Positions 28,356 to 37,350 of a DNA stretch of 64,000 nt are shown here, piece by piece. The stretch is taken from assembly GCA_964568855.1 (NCBI GenBank), contig CAZMSD010000010.1:28892-92891 (forward strand). Reading direction: 5' to 3'. The position numbers were made by a program, and so were the translations under genes. The first letter of the stretch is position 1. Each line of letters starts with the position of its first letter. The stretch comes from CAZMSD01 sp964568855 (GTDB lineage: Bacteria > CAIWAD01). The notes below the pieces were generated by a model. That model was not told where the DNA came from and ran no database searches. It worked only from the letters and a program-made list of their open reading frames with translations.

Positions 28356-29892
28356 GCGGCGGCAGATCCTGGTCCTCGATTTCGGTTCGCAGTACACCCA
28401 GCTGATCGCGCGCAAGATCCGCGAGCTGCATGTGGAAGCCGTGATTCTGCCGCACGACACCGGTCTGGACGCAATCCGCGACCTCCGGCCGCGGGGTCTG
28501 GTCCTTTCGGGCGGTCCCGGTTCGGTCTACGACGAAGACGCTCCCGCCCTGGAATTCGATCTGCGGGAATTGGCGCTGCCCGTCCTGGGAATCTGCTACG
28601 GCATGCACCTGGTTGGCCGCTCCCTGGGCGGCGAAGTGGTGGCCAGTGATCGCCGTGAGTACGGACTGGCCTGTCTGGCTGGAGTGGGCGACGACCCGCT
28701 GTTGAAGGGGATTCCCGAGCAGAGCCCGGTCTGGATGAGTCACGGGGACAGCCTGGGCCGCCTGCCCGAGGGGACGGAGATCGTGGCCGGCACGGAGAAC
28801 ACGCCGGCGGCCGCCGTGCGGATAGCCGGGCTGGGATTCTGGGGCGTGCAGTTCCACCCGGAAGTGCAGCATACGGTCCACGGTCGCGAGATCCTGCAGA
28901 ATTTCGTCTTCAACATCTGCGGCTGCGGGGCCACCTGGACCGCCGGGCGCTTCATCGAGCGCCAGGTGAAAGAGATCCGCAACCGGGTGGGCGAGGACCA
29001 GCGTGTGATCTGCGGCATCTCCGGGGGGGTGGATTCCACCGTCACCGCCGCCCTGATCCACCGGGCCATCGGCGACCGCCTGAGGGGCATCTTCGTGGAC
29101 AACGGCCTGCTCAGGCTGGGCGAGTTTGAAGCCGTGCAACACACTTTTCGCGACAACCTGCGCATCGACCTTGCGGCGGTAGACGCCTCCGCGCGATTCC
29201 TCGATGCCCTCAAGGGAGTTGGTGATCCCGAGGAAAAGCGTCGCATCATCGGTCGGACCTTCATCGAGGTCTTCGAGGAGCAGGCCGCCGGCATCAAGAA
29301 CGTGGCCTTCCTGGCTCAGGGAACCCTCTACCCGGACGTCATCGAGTCAGTGATGCACAGGGGGCCCAGTCACACGATAAAGACACACCACAACGTGGGC
29401 GGTCTGCCCGAGCGGCTCGATTTCGAGCTGCTCGAGCCGCTGCGCGAACTCTTCAAGGACGAAGTCCGCCGGGCGGGCGAGGAGCTGGGCCTGCCCCATT
29501 CCATGCTCTGGCGGCATCCTTTCCCGGGACCGGGACTGGGGGTGCGCATCCTGGGCGAGGTCAGCGCCGAACGGATCCACATGCTGCAACTGGCCGACCG
29601 GGTCCTGGTGGACGAATTGCGCACAAGCGGCTGGTACGACCGCTGCTGGCAGGCCCTGGCGGTCCTGCTGCCGGTGAAGAGCGTGGGCGTGATGGGCGAC
29701 AAGCGCACCTACGAGAGCGTGCTGGCCCTGAGGGTCGTGGATTCCACCGACGCCATGACGGCGGATTTCAGCCGGTTGCCCTGGGACCTGCTGGGACGGA
29801 TCTCCAATCGGATCATCAACGAGGTCAGTGGCATCAACAGGGTGGTCTACGACATTTCTTCGAAACCGCCCGCCACCATTGAATGGGAGTAG
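28348..29892 (+). CDS. guaA: GMP synthase (glutamine-hydrolysing)
   Basis: Aminates XMP to GMP. The class I amidotransferase domain (1-195) has the nucleophile in G-I-C-Y-G-M and the H-P-E site. The ATP pyrophosphatase P-loop S-G-G-V-D-S-T follows at ~230, then the dimerisation domain ending I-E-W-E. 514 residues is the normal length. It overlaps surE by 8 nt and lies 9 nt before glmS. No guanine riboswitch is apparent, as expected for an internal operon gene. Confidence 0.97.
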   Translation: MVERRQILVLDFGSQYTQLIARKIRELHVEAVILPHDTGLDAIRDLRPRGLVLSGGPGSVYDEDAPALEFDLRELALPVLGICYGMHLVGRSLGGEVVASDRREYGLACLAGVGDDPLLKGIPEQSPVWMSHGDSLGRLPEGTEIVAGTENTPAAAVRIAGLGFWGVQFHPEVQHTVHGREILQNFVFNICGCGATWTAGRFIERQVKEIRNRVGEDQRVICGISGGVDSTVTAALIHRAIGDRLRGIFVDNGLLRLGEFEAVQHTFRDNLRIDLAAVDASARFLDALKGVGDPEEKRRIIGRTFIEVFEEQAAGIKNVAFLAQGTLYPDVIESVMHRGPSHTIKTHHNVGGLPERLDFELLEPLRELFKDEVRRAGEELGLPHSMLWRHPFPGPGLGVRILGEVSAERIHMLQLADRVLVDELRTSGWYDRCWQALAVLLPVKSVGVMGDKRTYESVLALRVVDSTDAMTADFSRLPWDLLGRISNRIINEVSGINRVVYDISSKPPATIEWE

Positions 29893-29901
29893 GAAGGCAA
29901 G

Positions 29902-31725
29902 ATGTGTGGAATCGTAGGCTATATCGGCGCCCGGAAGGCGGTGCCCTACCTGATGGAAGGCCTGAAGCGGCTGGAGTACCGGGGCTATGATTCGGCGGGC
30001 GTGGCCGTGCTCCACGACGGCGAGCTTCGCGTAATCAAGTCCAAGGGCAAGATCAGCGAATTGAGCAAGCTGCTGCCGAAGACGCTTCCGGGCAGCCTGG
30101 GAATCGGGCATACGCGCTGGGCGACCCACGGGATTCCCAGCACGGTCAACGCGCACCCGCATCTCAGCGGCGACGGCAAAGTGGCCGTGATCCACAACGG
30201 GATCATCGAGAACTACGCGGTGCTGCGCGAGGAACTTAAACAGCAGGGGGTGGTCTTCGAATCGGAGACCGATACCGAGATCCTGGCGCACATGGTGGCC
30301 CACGGTTTCGAGGGCGATATCGCCGAGGCCGTGCGCCGCGTGCTCCTGCGCGTGGAAGGGGCCTACGGGATCGCCGTGGTCCACCTGGACAATCCCGACC
30401 GGATCGTGGCGGCCAAGATGGGTTCCCCGCTGCTGGTGGGCCTGGGCCAGGATGAGAATTTCATCTCCTCCGACAAGCACTCCCTGCTGGGACATTCCAG
30501 CCGCATGCTGGTGCTCGAGGACGGCGAAATGGCCGTGGTGGAGGCGGAGCACGTCTCCATCGTTACCATCGACAACCGCAGCGTATCACGAGACAGCATC
30601 GAGCTCGAAGAGGAGGCCGAACAGATCGACAAGGGCGGCTACCCGCACTTCATGCTAAAGGAGATCTTCGAACAGGCCCGGACCGTCTCGGACGCCTTCG
30701 CGGGGCGCCTGATTCCAGAGGAGGGCGGCGTCAAGCTCGGCGGCATCCACGAAGTGACGGACCAGCTGCTGCACGCCGAACGCATCGTGCTCACGGCCTG
30801 CGGCACGAGCTGGCACGCCGCGCTGGTGGGCGAGTACATTCTCGAAGAATACCTGCGCATCCCGGTGGAGGTGGAGTACGCTTCCGAGTTCCGCTACCGG
30901 AACCCGGTGCTCAACCACCGCACCGTGGTCATCGCCATCAGCCAGTCCGGAGAGACCGCCGACACCCTGGCGGCCATGAAGGAAGCCAGCCGCAAGGGCG
31001 CCCTGGTGCTGGGGATCTGCAACCGCGTGGGCAGCGCCATCGCCCGCGAATCGGACGCCGGCGTCTACATCCACGCCGGCCCCGAAATCGGAGTGGCCAG
31101 CACCAAGGCCTTCACTTCGCAGATCGTGGTGCTGATCCTGCTGGCGGTGCACATGGCGCGTTTGCGTCACATGGGCCACAACCAGGGGCGGCAACTGGTG
31201 GACGAACTGAAGCTGCTGCCTATGAAGATCGAAGAGATTCTCGAGGGGGCCGACGACATCCGCCGCATCGCCGAGGGTCTCGCGGAGCACAACAACGCGC
31301 TCTACCTCGGCCGGGGCCAGTTCTTCCCCGTGGCCCTCGAGGGAGCGCTGAAACTGAAGGAGATCTCCTACGTGCACGCCGAGGGCTACCCGGCGGCGGA
31401 GATGAAGCACGGACCCATCGCCCTGATCGACGAGAACATGCCGGTGGTCGTAGTGGCTCCGTGTGATACGAACTATGAGAAGGTCATTTCGAACATCCAG
31501 GAAGTACGCGCCCGCAAGGGGAAGGTGATCGTGGTGGCCACCCGGGAGGATCGCAAGCTGCAGGAACTGGCTCACGAGATCATCCCGATCCCCGACGCCC
31601 ATCCGGTGGTCCTGCCCGTCCTGGCGGCGGTTCCGCTGCAGTTGCTGGCGTATTACATCGCCGTGCAGCGGGGCTGCGACGTGGACCAGCCGAGGAACCT
31701 GGCCAAGAGCGTGACGGTGGAGTGA
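29902..31725 (+). CDS. glmS: Glutamine-fructose-6-phosphate aminotransferase
   Basis: Makes glucosamine-6-phosphate for peptidoglycan and LPS. The N-terminal nucleophile is Cys2 in M-C-G-I-V-G-Y, followed by H-T-R-W-A-T-H-G. Two SIS isomerase domains show T-A-C-G-T-S-W and S-Q-S-G-E-T-A-D-T, and the end is P-R-N-L-A-K-S-V-T-V-E. 607 residues is the normal length. AAGGCAAG precedes the ATG. No glmS ribozyme is visible in the 9-nt gap after guaA. Confidence 0.97.
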   Translation: MCGIVGYIGARKAVPYLMEGLKRLEYRGYDSAGVAVLHDGELRVIKSKGKISELSKLLPKTLPGSLGIGHTRWATHGIPSTVNAHPHLSGDGKVAVIHNGIIENYAVLREELKQQGVVFESETDTEILAHMVAHGFEGDIAEAVRRVLLRVEGAYGIAVVHLDNPDRIVAAKMGSPLLVGLGQDENFISSDKHSLLGHSSRMLVLEDGEMAVVEAEHVSIVTIDNRSVSRDSIELEEEAEQIDKGGYPHFMLKEIFEQARTVSDAFAGRLIPEEGGVKLGGIHEVTDQLLHAERIVLTACGTSWHAALVGEYILEEYLRIPVEVEYASEFRYRNPVLNHRTVVIAISQSGETADTLAAMKEASRKGALVLGICNRVGSAIARESDAGVYIHAGPEIGVASTKAFTSQIVVLILLAVHMARLRHMGHNQGRQLVDELKLLPMKIEEILEGADDIRRIAEGLAEHNNALYLGRGQFFPVALEGALKLKEISYVHAEGYPAAEMKHGPIALIDENMPVVVVAPCDTNYEKVISNIQEVRARKGKVIVVATREDRKLQELAHEIIPIPDAHPVVLPVLAAVPLQLLAYYIAVQRGCDVDQPRNLAKSVTVE

Positions 31726-33356
31726 GCGTGCGCGGTGCTCCGGAGAGAATCCACATCCCGGCCCGGCGCCTGAGCGGAGTGCCGGGCCTGGCGCTGCTCT
31801 TCCTGCTCTGCTGCTCGATCTCCGCGGCCGCGGACAGCGAAGGATTCAGTAACCTGCTGGAACTGGTCCGCAGGGATGCCCCGCCCGAGAGCCTGGAACG
31901 CAGCATCCGCGAGGGCCTGGAACGGGGCGGTCCGGCCCGCAGCGGCTGGGAGACCGTGAGGCTCTGGAACCTCGCCCGCATCGATTCAGCGGGCTTCGTG
32001 CGGGCCTTGGCCGATTTCCGGCGGGCCTGGCCGCAGAGCCGCTACCTGCCCTACGGCCGCTTCCTGCATGCCCGGCTGCTGGCCTCCCGCGGAGGGTCCG
32101 CCGCCGCCGCCATGGGGCTGCTGGACCTGTTGTCCGGCGATTGCGAGGAGCAGCTCGAGCTGCGGGCGCGAAGGCTGCTCGTGCGCCTGCTTGAGGGCCC
32201 CCTGAGCACTGGGGGCGCGAAGAAACTGCTGGCCCGCCGCGCGGACAGATCCTCGCGCAGATGGCTGGAAGGCTGGATTCGCGGCCGGCGCATCCACCGG
32301 CGCTTCGCGGCGGTGCTGCCCCTCAAGGGCGACGACGCTGCGCGAGGGCGTTCCGCTCTGGTGGGCCTGGAGACGGCGCTATCGATGTGGAGCGACAGCC
32401 TCGAACCCGGCGCCTGGCGAATGGAACTGCTGGACTCTGAATCCGATGCGCTGCGCGCCCACGTGCTGCTCGAAGAACACTGCCGGCCCGAAGACCTGGA
32501 TTTTGCCCTCAACCTCGGGAAGCCCGCCTATGCCGCCGCCGCCAGTTTCGGTTCCTCCGTGCCCGTGATACATCCCTGGTACGAAGGGGTCGACCTGCCC
32601 GATGCGGATCCCGCGCTGTACCAGTTGAACGCCGATCCCGCCACCCTGGGCCGGGCCCTGGCCGATCTGGCCGTGGACAGCCTCGAGATCCGGGCAGCCG
32701 TCACCCTCGCACCGGCCACGCTCCCCGGGGCGCGCTTCGTCGAGGAATTCAACGCCCGTCTGCTGGACCTGGATTCCCTGGTGGAGCTGGGGGCCCCGCA
32801 GTGGTACTTCCCGGGAGCCCAGGACCTCAGGCGGCAGATGGAGAACCTCTCCATCTATGAATCCTCCTTCGACACGCTGGCGGCCGTGGTGGTCTTCGCC
32901 ACTCCCGGCGAGCTGCCGGTCCTGCTGCCCCAATTGGCCTACGCCGATCCACGGGGGCTGGTGCTGGGCAACTCGCCCTTCCTCGAGGGCTTGCGGATTC
33001 CCGAGCTGGCCACCCTGGAGAACCAGCTGCTGGTGCTCAGCGACTGGCTGCCCGTCTCCAACCTTCCGCACTGGCGGCGCTTCGTCGACGAATTCCGCCG
33101 CCGCGAAGGACGTCTCCCCGAGCGCGAAGAAGCCCTGGCCTACGAGAGCCTGCGCCTGATGATGGAGTGCGGCAGGATCGCCGAGTTGAGCGAGCGCTCC
33201 TTTCGAATGACCCTGGAAGACCTGAGCCTGCCTTCGTCCTTCGGGGGCCGCCTGCTGATGGACGGGCGCAGCAATTCCCACCTGCTGCTGATGTCCTTCG
33301 ACGGCCGGCGCTTCGTGCCGCTGGGAGGCCTGGACACGCGAGAGGAGAAGCCCTGA
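31722..33356 (+). CDS. Exported periplasmic-binding-protein-like protein (LpoA/Leu-Ile-Val receptor fold)
   Basis: A 544-residue protein starting at GTG 31722 over the glmS stop. It has a signal peptide (G-L-A-L-L-F-L-L-C-C-S-I-S-A-A-A, no clear lipobox), a helical TPR-like region to ~190, and then a receptor-type alpha/beta fold. That fold begins F-A-A-V-L-P-L-K-G-D-D-A-A-R-G and continues through V-P-V-I-H-P-W to ~520. The layout resembles LpoA-type activators of penicillin-binding proteins. The adjacent glmS and uppP (cell-wall genes) fit that idea, but function is inference. Confidence 0.65.
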   Translation: MSVRGAPERIHIPARRLSGVPGLALLFLLCCSISAAADSEGFSNLLELVRRDAPPESLERSIREGLERGGPARSGWETVRLWNLARIDSAGFVRALADFRRAWPQSRYLPYGRFLHARLLASRGGSAAAAMGLLDLLSGDCEEQLELRARRLLVRLLEGPLSTGGAKKLLARRADRSSRRWLEGWIRGRRIHRRFAAVLPLKGDDAARGRSALVGLETALSMWSDSLEPGAWRMELLDSESDALRAHVLLEEHCRPEDLDFALNLGKPAYAAAASFGSSVPVIHPWYEGVDLPDADPALYQLNADPATLGRALADLAVDSLEIRAAVTLAPATLPGARFVEEFNARLLDLDSLVELGAPQWYFPGAQDLRRQMENLSIYESSFDTLAAVVVFATPGELPVLLPQLAYADPRGLVLGNSPFLEGLRIPELATLENQLLVLSDWLPVSNLPHWRRFVDEFRRREGRLPEREEALAYESLRLMMECGRIAELSERSFRMTLEDLSLPSSFGGRLLMDGRSNSHLLLMSFDGRRFVPLGGLDTREEKP

Positions 33357-34222
33357 TGCTGGATGCGATCATCCTGGGACTGCTTCAGGGACTGACGGAG
33401 TTCCTGCCCATCTCGAGTTCCGGGCACCTGGTGCTGGGTCAACAGCTGCTGGGCGTGCTGGACCCAGCGAAGAAGGACGTGCTCTTCGAAGTTGTACTGC
33501 ACCTGGGCACCCTGGTGGCGATCCTGGCGGCATACCGGCGGGACGTGCTGCGACTGTTGCGGGCGCTGCCCTCGGCCCTGCTGCCGCGAAAGCCGGTCGC
33601 GGGCGATGGCCGGGAGGAAGACCCGGCGGTCCTCGCCGCCGAGGATGACCAGGACCAGCGACGCCTGCTGCTGGGGATCCTGATGGCCAGCCTGCCCGCC
33701 GCCCTGATCGGCTTCACATTCAAGGACTTCTTCGAGGAGGCCTTCGTGCATCACCAGCTCGTGTCCGGGCTGCTGATCTGTACCGGGTTGATCCTGCTGG
33801 CGGGCGACCGGCTCCGGCGGGGCGAGCGCCGGGCCGAGCACGCCGGCCCCTTGCGTTCCCTGCTGGTGGGACTGGCCCAGGCCCTGGCTATTCTTCCCGG
33901 GATCAGTCGCAGCGGCAGCACCATCGTCACGGGGATGGCGCTGGGCATCAAGCCCGAGGAGGCGGCCCGCTTTTCATTCCTGATTTCGATTCCCGCGATC
34001 CTGGGCGCCGCCGTGCTCGAGGTCTGGGAGTTGCTGGCGGAGGGAGCTCTGGCGCTCGATTACTCGCCGGCCGAACTCTTCGCCGGCTTCATCAGTTCCG
34101 CCGCCGTGGGTTACCTGGCCCTGCAATGGCTGCTGGTGGCCGTGCGCCGCCGCAACCTGACCTGGTTCGCCCTCTACTGTTTCCTGCTGGGTGGTGGAAC
34201 CCTTTTCTGGAACGTAGGTTGA
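33356..34222 (+). CDS. uppP: Undecaprenyl-diphosphatase (BacA/UppP)
   Basis: Integral membrane phosphatase that recycles the lipid carrier of cell-wall synthesis. ATG 33356 overlaps the previous stop (TGATG) and gives the family start L-x-x-I-I-L-G-L-L-Q-G-L-T-E-F-L-P-I-S-S-S-G-H. The second catalytic motif P-G-I-S-R-S-G-S-T is present. It has 288 residues and about eight helices. A cytoplasmic, charged D/E-rich insertion (~80-100) is a little unusual. Confidence 0.95.
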   Translation: MLDAIILGLLQGLTEFLPISSSGHLVLGQQLLGVLDPAKKDVLFEVVLHLGTLVAILAAYRRDVLRLLRALPSALLPRKPVAGDGREEDPAVLAAEDDQDQRRLLLGILMASLPAALIGFTFKDFFEEAFVHHQLVSGLLICTGLILLAGDRLRRGERRAEHAGPLRSLLVGLAQALAILPGISRSGSTIVTGMALGIKPEEAARFSFLISIPAILGAAVLEVWELLAEGALALDYSPAELFAGFISSAAVGYLALQWLLVAVRRRNLTWFALYCFLLGGGTLFWNVG

Positions 34223-35079
34223 TGAATCCAACCATCGGCATCAGCGTCGAATTGAATTCCGATCCTCGCAGGGAAAGGGAATTCAGAACGGGATACGACC
34301 TGGAGTTCCAGATCCGCGATTACGCGGAACTCGTGCACCGTTACGGGGGCTGCCCGATTTTTCTATCCAGCTTCGCCGAGGAGCGACCGGCAGGCATTCT
34401 GGCCGCCCTGGACGGCCTGCTGCTGAGTGGAGGCTCCGACCTGGACCCGGGGCTGTGGAACGAGGAAGCGCTGCAGGCGCTGGAGGATCCCGATTCGGAT
34501 CCGGAGGATCACGTACAGACCCTGGGCGAGGATCACCGGCGGCGAAGCGCCTGCGAGCACAACCTGCTGCTGGAGGCCCTTCGTGCAGACCTGCCTGTCT
34601 TCGGGATCTGCCGCGGCATGCAGCAGATCAACGTCAGCCTGGGAGGCAGCCTCTGGCAGGACCTGCATCGCCAACGGGACATCCGGGGCCATTTCCGCAA
34701 GGACCGGCCCCGGGACCTGGTCCATCAGGTGCGGATAACCGATCCCTCCGCCCTGCCCCTCGCTCTGCCTGAGAATTTCAGAGTCAACAGTACTCACCAC
34801 CAGGCGCTGCGGGAACCGGGCCGCGGCCTGCGGGTCTTCGCCCGGGATCCAGAGCAGCCCGAAGTTGTGGAAGGCCTGACGGCGGATCCCCGCCTGCCTG
34901 ATTCGCCCGCTTTCCTGCTGGGCGTCCAGTGGCACCCGGAGCGGATACCGGACGAGGAAAGCAGCCGCCGGCTGATGGAGGCCTTCATCGCCGCCGCGAA
35001 GAAGCGATGCGCCGGTGCGGGCAAGGACACCGGTGGAGGGCGGTCCGCGAAATCGCCCGAAATGAAAGCCGCCGATTAA
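34222..35079 (+). CDS. Class I glutamine amidotransferase-like hydrolase (peptidase C26, PuuD-like)
   Basis: Family of gamma-glutamyl hydrolases. Of 285 residues, the nucleophile is C130 in G-I-C130-R-G-M-Q-Q-I-N, the histidine site is V-Q-W-H-P-E, and S-G-G-S-D-L-D-P is the oxyanion region. ATG 34222 overlaps the uppP stop. PuuD-like members act on gamma-glutamyl-GABA, but no polyamine genes are nearby. The C-terminal 30 residues are basic and Gly-rich, beyond the family core. Confidence 0.88.
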   Translation: MNPTIGISVELNSDPRREREFRTGYDLEFQIRDYAELVHRYGGCPIFLSSFAEERPAGILAALDGLLLSGGSDLDPGLWNEEALQALEDPDSDPEDHVQTLGEDHRRRSACEHNLLLEALRADLPVFGICRGMQQINVSLGGSLWQDLHRQRDIRGHFRKDRPRDLVHQVRITDPSALPLALPENFRVNSTHHQALREPGRGLRVFARDPEQPEVVEGLTADPRLPDSPAFLLGVQWHPERIPDEESSRRLMEAFIAAAKKRCAGAGKDTGGGRSAKSPEMKAAD

Positions 35080-36095
35080 TGATTCCGACAGTGGAGGACA
35101 TGCGGCAGGGCAAGCTGCGACCTGTATACTTCCTCTTCGGCGATGAGGAATACCTGGTTGACCAGGCCCTGCGGCGTTTCATGGATCACGCGGTGGACCC
35201 GGCGCAGGCGGACTTCAACCGCGACCTGTTCTACGGTGAAGACCTGCGCGGCGAAGAGCTGTTCCGCCTGGCCGCCTCCTATCCCATGCTGGCCGAGCGC
35301 CGGCTGGTGGTGGTGCGGGGCATCGAGCGCGCACCGAAACGGGTGCACGACGATCTGCTGGTCTACCTCGAGCAACCCTCGGAGACCACCTGCCTGGTGC
35401 TGGGGGCGGGGAAGGTGGACCGGCGGCGCAAGGTCTTCCAAGCCCTGAAACAGCGGGCCTGCGCCATGGAATTCAAGCGTCTCGCCCCGGCCCGGCTGCC
35501 GGGCTGGATGATCGACCGTTGCCGGGAACGGGATTTCGAGCTGCCCCGCGAGCTGGCCCTGCAACTCGCCGAACAGCTCGCCGAGGCGCCGCTCCGGATG
35601 GTGGCGGGCGAACTGGACAAGCTGATGCTGCTGGTTCCGCCGGAGCGGGGCGGACGCATTGGAGCCGAAGAGGCGGCCTGCGCGCTCGGCATGGAACCGG
35701 AGGCAACCGCGTTCAACCTGGCGGACGCCGTCTTTGCCCGGGAGGCGGGCCGCGCCCTGTCCATCCTGGGCAGCCTGCTGCGCGCATCGAGCGCTTCCTA
35801 CGGGCTGTTGCCCGCCCTGCAGCGCGGCTTCGCCCGGTCCTGGTACATCGCCCGCCTGCGCGACGCAGGCCGCCGGAGCAGCGAGATGGCCCGCCTGCTG
35901 GGAAACGGGGGAGGCCGGAAGCTGGGTGATTGGCAGATAAAAAAGGACCTGGAGCGGATACGCGGCTGGGACACGGGATCGATCGTCCGGGCCTGTGGCC
36001 GCCTGCTCGAAGCGGACCTGGCGCTCAAGGGGGGAAGTCCGTTGAGCGAGAAGCAGATTCTCAGCAGCCTGGTGCTTGAACTATGCCGGATCTGA
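35079..36095 (+). CDS. holA: DNA polymerase III delta subunit
   Basis: Clamp-loader subunit that opens the beta clamp. The protein has 338 residues and begins with the typical P-V-Y-F-L-F-G-D-E-E-Y-L-V-D. It has the AAA+-like fold without a functional Walker A and ends with the helical domain including W-Q-I-K-K-D-L-E and L-K-G-G-S-P. ATG 35079 shares one base with the preceding stop (TAATG). It overlaps the sigma factor gene by 13 nt. Confidence 0.92.
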   Translation: MIPTVEDMRQGKLRPVYFLFGDEEYLVDQALRRFMDHAVDPAQADFNRDLFYGEDLRGEELFRLAASYPMLAERRLVVVRGIERAPKRVHDDLLVYLEQPSETTCLVLGAGKVDRRRKVFQALKQRACAMEFKRLAPARLPGWMIDRCRERDFELPRELALQLAEQLAEAPLRMVAGELDKLMLLVPPERGGRIGAEEAACALGMEPEATAFNLADAVFAREAGRALSILGSLLRASSASYGLLPALQRGFARSWYIARLRDAGRRSSEMARLLGNGGGRKLGDWQIKKDLERIRGWDTGSIVRACGRLLEADLALKGGSPLSEKQILSSLVLELCRI

Positions 36096-36661
36096 AGAAC
36101 TTGAGCGACGAGGATGTGATCCTCGCCCTGCAGGAAGGCCGGATGGAGTGCTACGACGAACTGGTCCGGCGCTACAAGGACCGTCTCTTCTCCTTCATCA
36201 ACCAGATGGTGCGCAACGGACAGCTCTCGGAGGACATCCTGCAGGATACCTTCATCCGGCTATACCAGCACCGGATGAGCTACCGCACAATCGCGCGTTT
36301 CTCGACCTGGATCTACACCATCGCCGCCAACCTGGTGCGCTCGCAGATGCGTAAACTCTCCCGCATGACCACCGTGGACCTCGAACCGCGCGAGAGCGGC
36401 GAGCGCGCCATCGAGCTGCCCGACGGGGCGCGGCCCGTGGACGAGCAGGTGGCGGGCAAGATGACCGTGGAGAAAGTGCGCGCGGCCATGGACCTGCTGC
36501 CGGACGAGTTCCGCGAGGTGATCATTTTGCGCGAGATCGAGGAACTTTCCTATGAGGAAATCGTAGAAGTGCTCGAGCTTCCGCTGGGCACCGTGAAGAG
36601 CCGGATCAACCGCGCGCGGACCCGGCTGAGAGACATGCTGGCCGCCGATCTGATGGAGTAA
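36083..36661 (+). CDS. ECF-type RNA polymerase sigma factor (RpoE-like)
   Basis: 192 residues with sigma region 2 (~20-90: D-E-L-V-R-R-Y-K-D-R-L-F, D-I-L-Q-D-T-F-I-R-L-Y, F-S-T-W-I-Y-T-I-A-A-N) and region 4 (~130-185: L-P-D-E-F-R-E-V-I-I-L-R-E-I-E-E-L-S-Y-E-E-I). The downstream gene, 5 nt away, encodes a zinc-type anti-sigma, so this is a stress-responsive sigma/anti-sigma pair. It is embedded after holA rather than having its own visible promoter. Confidence 0.94.
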   Translation: MPDLKNLSDEDVILALQEGRMECYDELVRRYKDRLFSFINQMVRNGQLSEDILQDTFIRLYQHRMSYRTIARFSTWIYTIAANLVRSQMRKLSRMTTVDLEPRESGERAIELPDGARPVDEQVAGKMTVEKVRAAMDLLPDEFREVIILREIEELSYEEIVEVLELPLGTVKSRINRARTRLRDMLAADLME

Positions 36662-36666
36662 CGCCG

Positions 36667-37269
36667 ATGACCGATTGTCAATTCGTTCTTGACAGCCTCT
36701 GGGACTGGCTCGCCGAAGGCGACCTGCATCCTGAAGCCCACCGAATCAACCATCACCTTGAACAGTGCACGAATTGCGCGCAAGAGGCCGGGGCTCTGCG
36801 TTCCCTGCGCAGCGGCCTCAAAGACCTGCGTGAGACAGCGCCGCGGGGATTCGAGGACCGGCTGCAGGTCAGGCTGAATGAAGTCCGGTTCGCGGAGCGC
36901 CAGTCGACGCGGTCCGCTCCCGGAAAGCCGGCCGGACTGGCGGCCAGGCGCATTAACGTCTGGGCGCGACGTTTCACGCTGGTGGCCGCCGGCGCCGCCG
37001 CCGTGCTGCTGGTGAGTCTTATTCGCAGCGGGTTCACCCCGCTCGAGCAGCAAGGGCTGGCCGAAGCACCCGTCGATCCCCCGGCGCGCAGCGAATCGCC
37101 CGCTGCGGGCTCGAATCTGGCCCAGGATCGCGTCGGCCTGCTCGAGGATCGGGAATACAGCGAGCAGGACAGCATGGCCAGCGAATCCCGCGATTCCGTT
37201 TCGCAGCCCGGCGAGCGAGAAGCCCTGCACAGGGCAAGCTCGGGGACATTGGAAAGCGGGCAGGATTGA
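36667..37269 (+). CDS. Anti-sigma factor with zinc-binding (ZAS-like) domain and one membrane helix
   Basis: 200 residues. The N-terminal ZAS-type motif is H-L-E-Q-C-T-N-C (H-x3-C-x2-C, ~30-38), the site where ECF sigma factors are held. A membrane helix lies at ~97-118 (L-V-A-A-G-A-A-A-V-L-L-V-S-L-I), and a short Ser/Glu-rich periplasmic tail follows. Release of the upstream sigma by an envelope or redox signal is the usual logic. A hairpin follows the gene. Confidence 0.86.
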   Translation: MTDCQFVLDSLWDWLAEGDLHPEAHRINHHLEQCTNCAQEAGALRSLRSGLKDLRETAPRGFEDRLQVRLNEVRFAERQSTRSAPGKPAGLAARRINVWARRFTLVAAGAAAVLLVSLIRSGFTPLEQQGLAEAPVDPPARSESPAAGSNLAQDRVGLLEDREYSEQDSMASESRDSVSQPGEREALHRASSGTLESGQD

Positions 37270-37276
37270 TTACCTT

Positions 37277-37316
37277 GTCACACTGAAAAGGAACGCGGGC
37301 GGGAATTTCCCGCCCG
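37277..37316 (+). terminator. Hairpin terminator after the anti-sigma gene, preceded by GTCACAC
   Basis: CGGGCGGG (37296-37303) pairs with CCCGCCCG (37309-37316) and is followed by TGCTCTTTCT, a poor T-tract. GTCACAC lies at 37277-37283 just upstream. The nucleotide-sugar operon begins 34 nt later; no clear promoter for it is visible. Confidence 0.6.
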
Positions 37317-37350
37317 TGCTCTTTCTGCAGCAGTGAAGAGGAGTCCTGCC

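Noticed and set aside
29893..29901. glmS ribozyme before glmS, or a purine riboswitch before guaA
   Set aside because: The gaps are 9 nt or overlapping, far too short for either element.
36083..36095. Frameshift between holA and the sigma factor
   Set aside because: Both proteins are complete; the 13-nt overlap is ordinary coupling.
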